NCBI GenBank assembly: GCA_016784195.1
Contig: JADHVE010000070.1
Location: 1-5,787 of the forward strand
Length of the DNA: 5,787 bases
Source of the DNA: Candidatus Woesearchaeota archaeon
GTDB taxonomy: Archaea; Nanobdellota; Nanobdellia; Woesearchaeales; GW2011-AR4
Direction of reading: 5' to 3'
Shown here: positions 1-5,126 of the stretch, piece by piece
How positions within the stretch are numbered: position 1 is the first letter of the stretch
Layout: every line of letters starts with the position of its first letter
Notes under the pieces: generated by a model
Told to the model about the DNA's origin: nothing
Database searches by the model: none
Seen by the model: only the letters and a program-made list of their open reading frames with translations
Program-made: the position numbers and the translations under genes

Positions 1-1568
1 GCTAAAATCATGAGAATCTGGTACTCATTCAGGTTAAGGTAGAAATCAGTTGCAAAGATTTCTCCAATCAATATTTCATCTGCATATATTTGGGAAGAAA
101 ATTTTCCTTTGGCTGTCAATCTGTTGTTTTTTATGTAATCTAGTTTTGTCAATTTCTTTTTTATTTTTTCAAATCTGTATGCAAACATATTTTGTTTTAT
201 TTTCGCATAGCTTTGCCCATATTTCTGGAAAGTAAAAAAGTTGTTCTTAAGAATCTGGTTTATTTTTTCTTCTTCATGATTTTTTATCAGGTTTAGAACA
301 GTATTTACTGACAATCTAAATTGGGATTTGATAGGGTCTTTATCTATATCAGTTATTTTTTTTATCAGTGAATAATCAAAATCCCTCCTGTCTATCATTG
401 CATATACAAAACCTTCCTTATCAATCCCCCTTCTTCCAGCACGGCCCGCAATCTGAAAATATTCCTTAGAGTTGAGGAAGCGAAAGTTAATGCCATCAAA
501 TTTTCTTAAGGATTCAAAACATACAGTCTTAGCAGGCATGTTGATTCCCACTGCAAAAGTTTCTGTAGTATATAATACCTTGATTAGGCCTTTTCCAAAC
601 AATTCTTCAATTATCTCTTTTATTATTGGTATTAATCCGGCATGATGGAAAGCTATGCCATATGGCAATGTCCTTAACAGCAATTTTGAAGATTCTAACT
701 CTTTTATCTCTTTTGAAGAGCCTTCCAGTTTTGTTCTTACAAAAGTCCTTATTTTTGGATTTATCCTGAATAGATCTGCTTTCATAAGTTGATAAGCACT
801 GTCCTGACATTTTTTCCTTGAGAAATTGAAAAACAAGCAAGGCAGTTTGTCTTTTATTTCTTTTATCAAATCTACATGGGAAGGCGCTTTTGATCTTGGC
901 CTTCTAAATCGGCTTTTGCCTTTTATATAATTGTAATCCGGGATGTCTGCAACATTTTTTATTTCATTTAAAGAAGTTATTCCGAGTTCTGAATCAAAAA
1001 AATTCTTTTCTAATGGCACTGCTCTTTTGCTGTTTGTTATCACATCAACTTTGTGTTTTTTTATAGCTCCTATCCATTCTGCAAATTCTTTTGCATTTGG
1101 GATGGTTGCCGACAGACAAAGAAACCTTACCTTTGATTTTGAGAAAATAATAGATTCTTCCCATACATAACCGCGCTCAATATCATTTATGTAGTGGATT
1201 TCATCAAATATGACATAAGATATAGTGTCCATTATCGGATCTTTGCTCAGGGCCATGTTCCTGTATATCTCTGTAGTCATAATCAGGATTTGAGCTGCCG
1301 GGTTTTTTACTATATCTCCAGTCAATAAGCCGATTTTTTCTTCCCCATACTCTTCACAAAAATCCCTGTACTTCTGGTTAGATAATGCTTTTATCGGAGC
1401 AGTATAGATTACTTTTGTTCCTTTTTTGATCTCTTTGTTTATTATGTAATCTGCTATCAGAGTTTTTCCTGAGCCTGTAGGGGCTGAAACTACAACAGAA
1501 TGATTTTTTTCTATTGATTGTATTGCTTCTTCCTGAAATGGGTCTAATAAAAAGTTTTTATAGCGCAT
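1..1568 (-). CDS. Ski2/Mtr4-like DEIH-box superfamily 2 RNA helicase, C-terminus cut by window edge
   Basis: An ATP-driven helicase of the Ski2/Mtr4/HelY group, expected to unwind or thread RNA in the cytoplasm, possibly feeding the archaeal exosome (inference). The frame is open from ATG 1566-1568 to the left edge, giving 522 residues with no stop. Visible motifs in order: Walker A APTGSGKT (29-36), TAPIKALSNQKYRDF (56-70), TGD (83-85), MTTEIYR (97-103), DEIH (122-125) followed by YINDIERG, SAT (153-155), FSRKKC, HHAG (308-311), FAVGINMPAK (338-347), and QIAGRAGRRG (372-381). A conserved FRLSVNTVLNLI stretch follows, then NNFFTFQ, then RLTAKGKF (from 483) opening the helical C-terminal region. 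ALSNQKYRDF and DEIHY-x-x-D-x-ERG favour Ski2/Mtr4 over Hel308. Only about 100 residues separate motif VI from RLTAKGKF, so the long arch insertion of eukaryotic Mtr4 is absent. The ATG fits a TATA-like box 27 bases upstream. The missing part should be the DSHCT-like end. Confidence 0.93.
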   Translation of the reverse strand, partial: MRYKNFLLDPFQEEAIQSIEKNHSVVVSAPTGSGKTLIADYIINKEIKKGTKVIYTAPIKALSNQKYRDFCEEYGEEKIGLLTGDIVKNPAAQILIMTTEIYRNMALSKDPIMDTISYVIFDEIHYINDIERGYVWEESIIFSKSKVRFLCLSATIPNAKEFAEWIGAIKKHKVDVITNSKRAVPLEKNFFDSELGITSLNEIKNVADIPDYNYIKGKSRFRRPRSKAPSHVDLIKEIKDKLPCLFFNFSRKKCQDSAYQLMKADLFRINPKIRTFVRTKLEGSSKEIKELESSKLLLRTLPYGIAFHHAGLIPIIKEIIEELFGKGLIKVLYTTETFAVGINMPAKTVCFESLRKFDGINFRFLNSKEYFQIAGRAGRRGIDKEGFVYAMIDRRDFDYSLIKKITDIDKDPIKSQFRLSVNTVLNLIKNHEEEKINQILKNNFFTFQKYGQSYAKIKQNMFAYRFEKIKKKLTKLDYIKNNRLTAKGKFSSQIYADEILIGEIFATDFYLNLNEYQILMIL

Positions 1569-1571
1569 ATA

Positions 1572-1584
1572 CACTAAATTAGTG
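1572..1584. promoter_or_regulatory. Perfect 13-base dyad CACTAAATTAGTG at the helicase promoter
   Basis: The arms CACTAA and TTAGTG are exact reverse complements around one central A. The dyad lies between the TATA-like box (1590-1600) and the helicase ATG (1568), where a bound dimeric repressor would block transcription start. Its core CTAANTTAG recurs at 1685-1693 and 1775-1783 in the same intergenic region. An operator role is inferred. Confidence 0.4.
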
Positions 1585-1589
1585 CAAGG

Positions 1590-1600
1590 TTTAATAAAAT
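1590..1600 (-). promoter_or_regulatory. TATA-like box of the helicase gene
   Basis: On the minus strand this reads ATTTTATTAAA. Its centre (about 1595) lies about 27 bases before the A of the helicase ATG at 1568. Archaeal transcription usually starts about 25 bases after the TATA centre, so the transcript should begin at or next to the start codon. No ribosome-binding site is visible between box and ATG, which fits a leaderless mRNA. Confidence 0.55.
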
Positions 1601-1684
1601 TTGGGTTTTGATGGCTGGGAATTTCAATTTTGCATCATCTTTATTTCAGTTCCCATTCCAGGATGCTGCGGCAAGATACAATCT

Positions 1685-1693
1685 CTAAATTAG
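1685..1693. repeat. CTAANTTAG dyad, second intergenic copy
   Basis: CTAAATTAG, extending to an 11-base dyad TCTAAATTAGA (1684-1694). It has the same nine-base core as the dyad at the helicase promoter (1574-1582), 111 bases away. Possible regulator site, by inference from repetition only. Confidence 0.35.
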
Positions 1694-1697
1694 AAGG

Positions 1698-1795
1698 TGT
1701 AGTGTTTAGAAAATAATTAATTGAAAGGAAAAATCCAGAAATGGTACAAAAGATTATAGCTGCAAAAACTATCCCTAAGTTAGAGAAACACTACA
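1698..1795. repeat. 98-base segment bounded by perfect 10-base inverted repeats
   Basis: TGTAGTGTTT at 1698-1707 is the exact reverse complement of AAACACTACA at 1786-1795, with 78 bases between. An 8-base direct repeat TACAATCT lies at 1677-1684 and 1792-1799; the right copy overlaps the right arm, so it is not a clean target-site duplication. A small non-autonomous element (MITE-like) or remnant insertion is one reading. The interior encodes no transposase. Alternatives are a long-stem RNA structure or chance. Confidence 0.3.
1765..1784 (+). repeat. 20-base exact direct repeat, intergenic copy
   Basis: AAAACTATCCCTAAGTTAGA is identical to 4379-4398 inside the metallo-hydrolase gene. In the local frame it reads KTIPKLE; in the hydrolase it reads KTIPKLD in the matching frame. 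Similarity stops sharply on both sides. It also contains the third CTAANTTAG core of this intergenic region (1775-1783). Confidence 0.6.
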
Positions 1796-1918
1796 ATCTT
1801 TATAGTCTATAGAATAATATATTACTAAATAAAAAATAATTTTTCTCAGAGCATGAAATAAAAAACTATAAAATTCCTCGGATTTACCATAACCAAGCAT
1901 TGCTGAAATTTCTCGTTG

Positions 1919-1929
1919 GGACAATGTCC
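1919..1929. promoter_or_regulatory. Dyad GGACA-A-TGTCC upstream of the glgP TATA box
   Basis: An 11-base perfect dyad with five-base arms, 13 bases upstream of the TATA-like box at 1942-1949. The position would suit an activator or repressor of glgP, but only the symmetry and location support this. It could also be a weak hairpin with too short a loop to matter. Confidence 0.25.
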
Positions 1930-1941
1930 ATACCCATAACA

Positions 1942-1949
1942 TTTAAATA
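1942..1949 (+). promoter_or_regulatory. TATA-like box of glgP
   Basis: TTTAAATA is the best TATA-like match upstream of the phosphorylase. Its centre (about 1945.5) is 39 bases before the ATG at 1985, so a start about 25 bases downstream would leave a leader of roughly 14 bases. This differs from the leaderless spacing of the other four genes. The leader holds only a weak purine run (GTGGA, 1974-1978) ahead of the ATG. Confidence 0.45.
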
Positions 1950-1984
1950 AGAGGGGCGAATGGCATAATCCAAGTGGAATTATT

Positions 1985-3718
1985 ATGGAATTAAATCTTA
2001 ACAAATTCATAAAACAGTATAATCCTCAGGTAATATATTCTAGCTTTGGAGCTTATCTTGAATCATATATGGCAACATATAGTGGTGGATTAGAGATGCT
2101 TTCTGGAGATATATTCAGGTCTGCTGCTGATAATAATATCAAGCTTATGGGCATGATCCAAGCTAGTACAAATGGTTTTTTTAGGCAAAGGATAGATAAA
2201 GATGGGCAGCAGCACGAAGAGCCAATACATTGGGCACCAGAACATACACTTCAAAGGCTTGATGAAACAGCAAAAATAAATTTTAAACAGCATGACCTGA
2301 CAGTGGGTGCTGAAGTATATATTGTTAGGGGCCAGACAGGATTTAAAGTTCCGGTGCTTTTGTTGGACACTAATTTTGAAGAAAATTCTCCTGAAGATAA
2401 AAATATAACCGGTATGTTATATGATGGTGATGAAAAAAATAGGATTGCTCAGGAATATGTATTGGGTTATGGGGGCGGAGCTCTTCTTGAAAAATTAAGT
2501 TATGATTCTATTAAAACATATCATATGAATGAAGGACATCCTGCATTTCTTACACTGCAACTTTTATCAAGAGGTATGAGTGAAGAACAGGTAAGGAAAT
2601 CATGCGCCGTTACAACACATACACCCTTAGATACAGCACATGAAAATTGGGATTATGGCAAAATTAGAGAGATTGCAGAGGATATTCTGCCCAACAATAT
2701 TGAGCAGATTGCAGGCAAAGAACAAATGGGTATGACGGAGTTAGGCATGTACTTTAGCGGTTATGCTAATGCTGTTTCAGAAAAACACGCAAGAGTATGT
2801 GATGCTATGGATATTTTTAAGAAAACAAATCAGGGTAAAAGAATGAATCATATCACTAATGGAGTGCATCAAACAACATGGACATTTGAGCCTATGGCTC
2901 GGCTGTATGATGATAACTTGAGTGATTGGAGACTACAACCTCAGGTTTTAGAGGGGGTTATGGAGCGCATTCCTTTGGAAGAAATCTTAGAAGCAAAAGC
3001 AACTGGAAAACGCCATTTAATCGGTAACATAAATTATGTTAATCCAATAAAGTATGATCCGGATATTTTTACAATGGTGTGGGCCAGAAGATTTACAGAC
3101 TACAAGAGGCCTTCATTATTGTTTAAGAATATGGACTTGCTGCATCAGCTAGCTGAGAAATACCCTATGCAAGTGTTGTTTGCAGGCAAAGCCCATCCAA
3201 ATGATTTTGAAGGTAAAAGGGCATTACAAGATGTTTTTAATATTAGCAAGGGATTAGGTAATAATTTAAAAGTAGATGTCTTGGAAGGTTATGATACAAA
3301 AATTGCAAAAAGATTGCTTGGTGGAGCAGATGTATGGCTGAATACTCCCAGAAGACCTTTAGAAGCTTCTGGAACATCCGGAATGAAAGCTTCCTTTAAT
3401 GCATGTGTTAATTTTAGTGTTTGGGATGGTTGGATTCCTGAAGGATTTGAAATTGATCCAAAGGGGATGTTTATAATCGGGCCAAAAAACACAGAGCAAG
3501 TAACAGTTAGTTCTGATCCAGGCCATGAAGACTATGAAGATGCTAAAAGTTTGTACGAAGGGCTTGAACATATGCTTCAAATCTATTATGATAAACCTTA
3601 CCGACAGAATAAAGAATGGGCAGAACTAATGGGTCATTCAATCAGATTAGCATCGTATTTCAATACAGACAGGGTGGTAATGAAAGAGTATGTTCCAAAG
3701 GTGTGGAATTTATCCTGA
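1985..3718 (+). CDS. glgP: Alpha-glucan (glycogen/maltodextrin) phosphorylase, GT35, short form
   Basis: A cytoplasmic PLP enzyme that removes glucose units from alpha-1,4-glucans with phosphate, giving glucose-1-phosphate. It has 577 residues, intact. Motifs in order: TYSGGLEMLSGD (31-42) with FFRQR nearby (65-69), the substrate-side opening of the family; GDEKNRIAQEYVLGYGGGALL (part of the conserved loop, about 148-168); HMNEGHPAF (180-188); THTP (211-214); NGVH (292-295); ARRFTDYKRP (367-376); AGKAHPND (400-407); GADVWLNTPRRP (447-458); then EASGTSGMKAS (460-470), where K468 matches the PLP-binding lysine of glycogen phosphorylases. It belongs to the divergent 'alpha-glucan family' type and starts almost directly at the catalytic domain, without the N-terminal extra domain of longer bacterial members. 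ATG 1985 is the first start in frame: upstream stop TAA lies at 1937-1939 and no ATG, GTG or TTG falls between. A probable GH57 remnant follows directly, suggesting a former glucan locus. Confidence 0.95.
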   Translation: MELNLNKFIKQYNPQVIYSSFGAYLESYMATYSGGLEMLSGDIFRSAADNNIKLMGMIQASTNGFFRQRIDKDGQQHEEPIHWAPEHTLQRLDETAKINFKQHDLTVGAEVYIVRGQTGFKVPVLLLDTNFEENSPEDKNITGMLYDGDEKNRIAQEYVLGYGGGALLEKLSYDSIKTYHMNEGHPAFLTLQLLSRGMSEEQVRKSCAVTTHTPLDTAHENWDYGKIREIAEDILPNNIEQIAGKEQMGMTELGMYFSGYANAVSEKHARVCDAMDIFKKTNQGKRMNHITNGVHQTTWTFEPMARLYDDNLSDWRLQPQVLEGVMERIPLEEILEAKATGKRHLIGNINYVNPIKYDPDIFTMVWARRFTDYKRPSLLFKNMDLLHQLAEKYPMQVLFAGKAHPNDFEGKRALQDVFNISKGLGNNLKVDVLEGYDTKIAKRLLGGADVWLNTPRRPLEASGTSGMKASFNACVNFSVWDGWIPEGFEIDPKGMFIIGPKNTEQVTVSSDPGHEDYEDAKSLYEGLEHMLQIYYDKPYRQNKEWAELMGHSIRLASYFNTDRVVMKEYVPKVWNLS

Positions 3719-3810
3719 CCCAGTCAGCTGCTTTTTTACCTCATATGTATCAGCCGACATGGCAGTACCCTCAACATTTTTTAACTTATCAGTATTTTAG
3801 CGCCAATTAA
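3703..3810 (+). pseudogene. Probable 5' remnant of a GH57 glycoside hydrolase gene
   Basis: A 35-residue frame from GTG 3703 to TAA 3808-3810, overlapping the end of glgP by 16 bases in another frame. It reads VEFILTQSAAF, then LPHMYQPTWQYPQHF, then LTYQYFSAN. The stretch H-M-Y-Q-P-x-W-Q resembles the conserved N-terminal H-x-Y-Q-P-P-x-Q strand of GH57 amylase-type proteins, which hold this motif within the first residues. GH57 enzymes and GlgP are commonly neighbours in glycogen or maltodextrin loci, so position agrees. No further GH57 motif is seen in any frame up to 3946, so if real, the gene is deleted after its first strand. The match is from memory of the family motif; a chance peptide or a small real ORF cannot be excluded. 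Confidence 0.4.
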
Positions 3811-3872
3811 AACTTTCTTAGAAATGTCTTTTCATCAAAATACAAAACACCTGGACAACTAAAATATTTTTT
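3732..3872 (+). terminator. Candidate U-rich termination region after glgP
   Basis: Three T6 runs on the plus strand follow the glgP stop, at 3732-3737, 3777-3782 and 3867-3872, with no stable hairpin ahead of them. Archaeal RNA polymerase terminates at oligo-T tracts, so one or more of these probably ends the glgP transcript. The rest of 3811-3946 holds no gene that I can see, only the next promoter. Confidence 0.35.
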
Positions 3873-3916
3873 ACAATAAATGGTTTTATTAAAGTAACAG
3901 CCATGAAATCAATAAG

Positions 3917-3927
3917 TTTTTATAAAA
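3917..3927 (+). promoter_or_regulatory. TATA-like box of the metallo-hydrolase gene
   Basis: TTTTTATAAAA-type stretch with TTTATAAA at 3918-3925 as its core. The centre is about 25 bases before the ATG at 3947, predicting a leaderless transcript. No Shine-Dalgarno-like sequence is present before the ATG. Confidence 0.6.
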
Positions 3928-3946
3928 CGATTTTCTGAATAAATAT

Positions 3947-4687
3947 ATGGAAATTTCTGTTATAGCTTCCGGGAGCAACGGCAACTGTTGTTTGTTTGAA
4001 GACAAAGATGTTTCTGTTTTGATCGATGCCGGAAAAAGCGGCAGAGAGATTGAAACCCGAATGAGAAGATTGAACAAGAGGTTAGATGATGTTGATGGAA
4101 TAATTATTACCCATGAGCACAGCGACCATATTTCCAGTGCAGGGGTATTGTCAAGGAGATTTGGAATTCCTGTGTATATGGCTTCTGAAGTTTATTCTGA
4201 AGTAAAATTTAAGCTTGGTAAGATTAAACATAATAAGTTTTCTATGGGCAAAGAATTTAAGGTCAATAATCTGAAGATTAAGCCTATTACCACTTCCCAT
4301 AGTGTGATGTCCTGCGGTTTTGTTATCGGAAAATTCGGATACTTCACAGATACCGGTTTTGTTACAAAGCAGATGGAGAAAACTATCCCTAAGTTAGATG
4401 TAATTTTTCTTGAGAGCAATCATGATATCAATACAGTCATTAACGGCAGCTATCCTGCTTTTTTAAAAAAATGGATATTGTCTGATCAAGGACATTTAAG
4501 CAATTATAATGCAGGTACAATAATCAATGAAAAAGGGAAGAATTTGTCTTTGGCTTTATTAGGGCATTTGTCCGGAAACAACAACACACCAGATATTGCA
4601 CGAGATACTTTTGAATGTCTTGTCAAAAGAAAGATTGATTTTAGCGTATGTTCCAGAGATCAAGAATCCGGGAGCTGGAAACTATAA
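3947..4687 (+). CDS. YycJ/WalJ-like metallo-beta-lactamase-fold hydrolase
   Basis: A 246-residue single-domain metal-dependent hydrolase, probably a phosphodiesterase or nuclease; no signal peptide, so cytoplasmic. Metal motifs in order: GSNGNC (9-14) and LIDAGKSG (25-32), typical of the YycJ start; THEHSDH (55-61), the zinc signature; SH at 117-118; TDTG (134-137) with D135 as bridging-ligand candidate; LESNHD (155-160); GHLSN (182-186); GHLSGNNNTPDIA (206-218) with the last histidine ligand, H207. LESNHD, GHLSN and the final HLS-x-x-NNTP block set it in the YycJ/WalJ subfamily, not among beta-CASP RNases or lactamases. Bacterial relatives have been tied to DNA repair and cell-wall regulation; the archaeal role is not known to me. 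The length is near the usual 250-265. Its stop TAA (4685-4687) touches the stop of the convergent gene with no gap. Codons 4379-4398 carry the 20-base repeat. Confidence 0.9.
   Translation: MEISVIASGSNGNCCLFEDKDVSVLIDAGKSGREIETRMRRLNKRLDDVDGIIITHEHSDHISSAGVLSRRFGIPVYMASEVYSEVKFKLGKIKHNKFSMGKEFKVNNLKIKPITTSHSVMSCGFVIGKFGYFTDTGFVTKQMEKTIPKLDVIFLESNHDINTVINGSYPAFLKKWILSDQGHLSNYNAGTIINEKGKNLSLALLGHLSGNNNTPDIARDTFECLVKRKIDFSVCSRDQESGSWKL
4379..4398 (+). repeat. 20-base exact direct repeat, copy inside the metallo-hydrolase gene
   Basis: Identical to 1765-1784, about 2.6 kb upstream. Here it encodes KTIPKLD (residues 145-151) between the TDTG and LESNHD motifs and looks like ordinary coding sequence of the hydrolase. 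Confidence 0.6.
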
Positions 4688-5044
4688 TCAAATGTAATGT
4701 AAATCCATTTCATCAGAAGTTATTGTTATTTCTTTTTTATCTTCTTTTTGCGGTTTTTCTGCTTCCTGTTTTTCTTCTGTTTTTGGTTCATTACCTAATT
4801 CAGGATTCATTTCCATTGCTTTCCTTAAGTTTATATTGCCGCAGTTAGTGCATTTGAAATATATTCCGAACTTGCCGTCTTTCAGCTCAAGATAATCTCC
4901 GCAGAAACAGGTAAGCTCAGGAAGTATGCTTGCTTTATGCGCATAGCAGACTGGAATCTCCTGCCCACTCTTTGTTGTTGCATTCTTTTTGCAGAAAGGG
5001 CATAAGTCTGTTTTGCTTTGGCCGTATCTTTTAGGTATGTACAT
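4688..5044 (-). CDS. Small double zinc-ribbon protein with charged tail
   Basis: A 118-residue protein of unrecognised function. The first 80 residues carry eight probable zinc ligands in two sets: C15-x2-C18 with C33-x2-H36, then C46-x-C48 with C64-x2-C67. The second set sits in a context, DGKFGIYFKC then NCG, like the C-terminal zinc-finger modules of topoisomerase I, so nucleic-acid binding is likely. Residues 84-106 are a K/E/Q-rich, probably disordered linker, followed by a more hydrophobic end ITITSDEMDLHYI that could be a docking motif. There is no signal peptide or membrane segment. ATG 5042-5044 is 26 bases after a TATA-like box centre. It is divergent from the GTPase (82 bases apart) and convergent with the hydrolase (zero gap). 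It is plausibly a small archaeal RNA or DNA binding factor; co-regulation with the GTPase would suggest a ribosome-related role, which is speculation. Confidence 0.85.
   Translation of the reverse strand: MYIPKRYGQSKTDLCPFCKKNATTKSGQEIPVCYAHKASILPELTCFCGDYLELKDGKFGIYFKCTNCGNINLRKAMEMNPELGNEPKTEEKQEAEKPQKEDKKEITITSDEMDLHYI
4733..4749 (+). terminator. Candidate U-rich terminator of the metallo-hydrolase transcript
   Basis: T6 at 4733-4738 and T5 at 4745-4749 on the plus strand, 46-62 bases after the hydrolase stop. They lie inside the convergent zinc-ribbon gene, where the same bases (A-rich on the minus strand) encode the K/E-rich tail. No hairpin precedes them. Function inferred from archaeal oligo-T termination. 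Confidence 0.3.
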
Positions 5045-5060
5045 AAGATTTTGAAAGCAT

Positions 5061-5092
5061 AGGTTGTTTAAAAGAGTTTAGGTAAATAACCT
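5061..5092. promoter_or_regulatory. Imperfect inverted repeat in the divergent promoter
   Basis: AGGTTGTTTA (5061-5070) and TAAATAACCT (5083-5092) are reverse complements except for one base, with a 12-base spacer. The left arm overlaps the TATA-like box of the zinc-ribbon gene and the right arm ends 5 bases before that of the GTPase. A single dimeric regulator here could control both genes. This is inferred from symmetry and position. Confidence 0.4.
5067..5073 (-). promoter_or_regulatory. TATA-like box of the zinc-ribbon gene
   Basis: TTTTAAA on the minus strand, centred at 5070, 26 bases before the A of the ATG at 5044. This predicts a transcript starting at the start codon. No ribosome-binding site is present. 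Confidence 0.5.
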
Positions 5093-5097
5093 CAACA

Positions 5098-5105
5098 TTT
5101 TTAAA
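5098..5105 (+). promoter_or_regulatory. TATA-like box of the GTPase gene
   Basis: TTTTTAAA centred at 5101.5, about 26 bases before ATG 5127, predicting a leaderless mRNA. Between box and ATG, CTGAATTAG (5106-5114) is one base off the CTAANTTAG dyad found at the helicase promoter in a comparable position. Confidence 0.55.
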
Positions 5106-5126
5106 CTGAATTAGTTATGTTCCATT

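Larger units (their letters stand above)
1612..1812 (+). pseudogene. Possible decayed coding fragment in the intergenic region
   Basis: One frame from 1612 to the TAG at 1810-1812 is interrupted only by TAA 1714-1716. The half from ATG 1663 reads MLRQDTISKLEGVVFRK then stop. The second half includes ERKNPEMVQKIIAAKTIPKLE and ends HYNLYSL; an isolated small ORF would be ATG 1741 to 1812 (23 residues). Two similar words, TISKLE and TIPKLE, occur 30 residues apart, and the second is encoded inside a 20-base exact repeat of the downstream hydrolase gene. The second half has ordinary-looking codons and amino acid mix, but I recognise no family. It could be the relic of a lost gene or chance in AT-rich DNA. 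There is no ribosome-binding site or clear TATA box for it. Confidence 0.2.

Noticed and set aside
50..235. Hydrophobic 61-codon frame on the plus strand
   Set aside because: It is the complement of lysine-rich helicase codons; T-rich antisense DNA gives a false membrane-like peptide.
943..1170. Open frame of 75 codons on the plus strand
   Set aside because: It is antisense to the helicase, whose motifs (SAT, DEIH region) are encoded on the minus strand across this stretch.
1663..1713. Short ORF MLRQDTISKLEGVVFRK as a real small protein
   Set aside because: It has only 17 codons with no promoter or ribosome-binding site; recorded only as part of the possible decayed frame.
1951..1968. GAGGGG followed by ATG-GCA-TAA, a possible two-codon upstream ORF before glgP
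   Set aside because: The spacing from purine run to ATG is only 3 bases, and the predicted transcript start (about 1971) lies downstream of it.
1569..1984. tRNA, CRISPR array or riboswitch in the long intergenic region
   Set aside because: There is no cloverleaf or TTCGA-type T-loop, no regularly spaced identical repeats, and no recognised aptamer core.
3289..3580. Minus-strand frames opposite the GlgP active-site region
   Set aside because: They overlap the most conserved part of the phosphorylase (PLP lysine region) and resemble no family.
3769..3781. 13-base repeat CCTCAACATTTTT shared with 5090-5102
   Set aside because: A 13-mer match is expected by chance about once in a few such AT-rich windows, and the flanks differ.
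3811..3946. Continuation of the GH57 remnant in another frame
   Set aside because: The three forward frames have early stops and none shows a GH57 motif, so the fragment ends at or near 3810.
4648..4848. Plus-strand frame with a leucine- and phenylalanine-rich end
   Set aside because: It is a shadow of the K/E-rich tail of the zinc-ribbon gene and of the hydrolase end.
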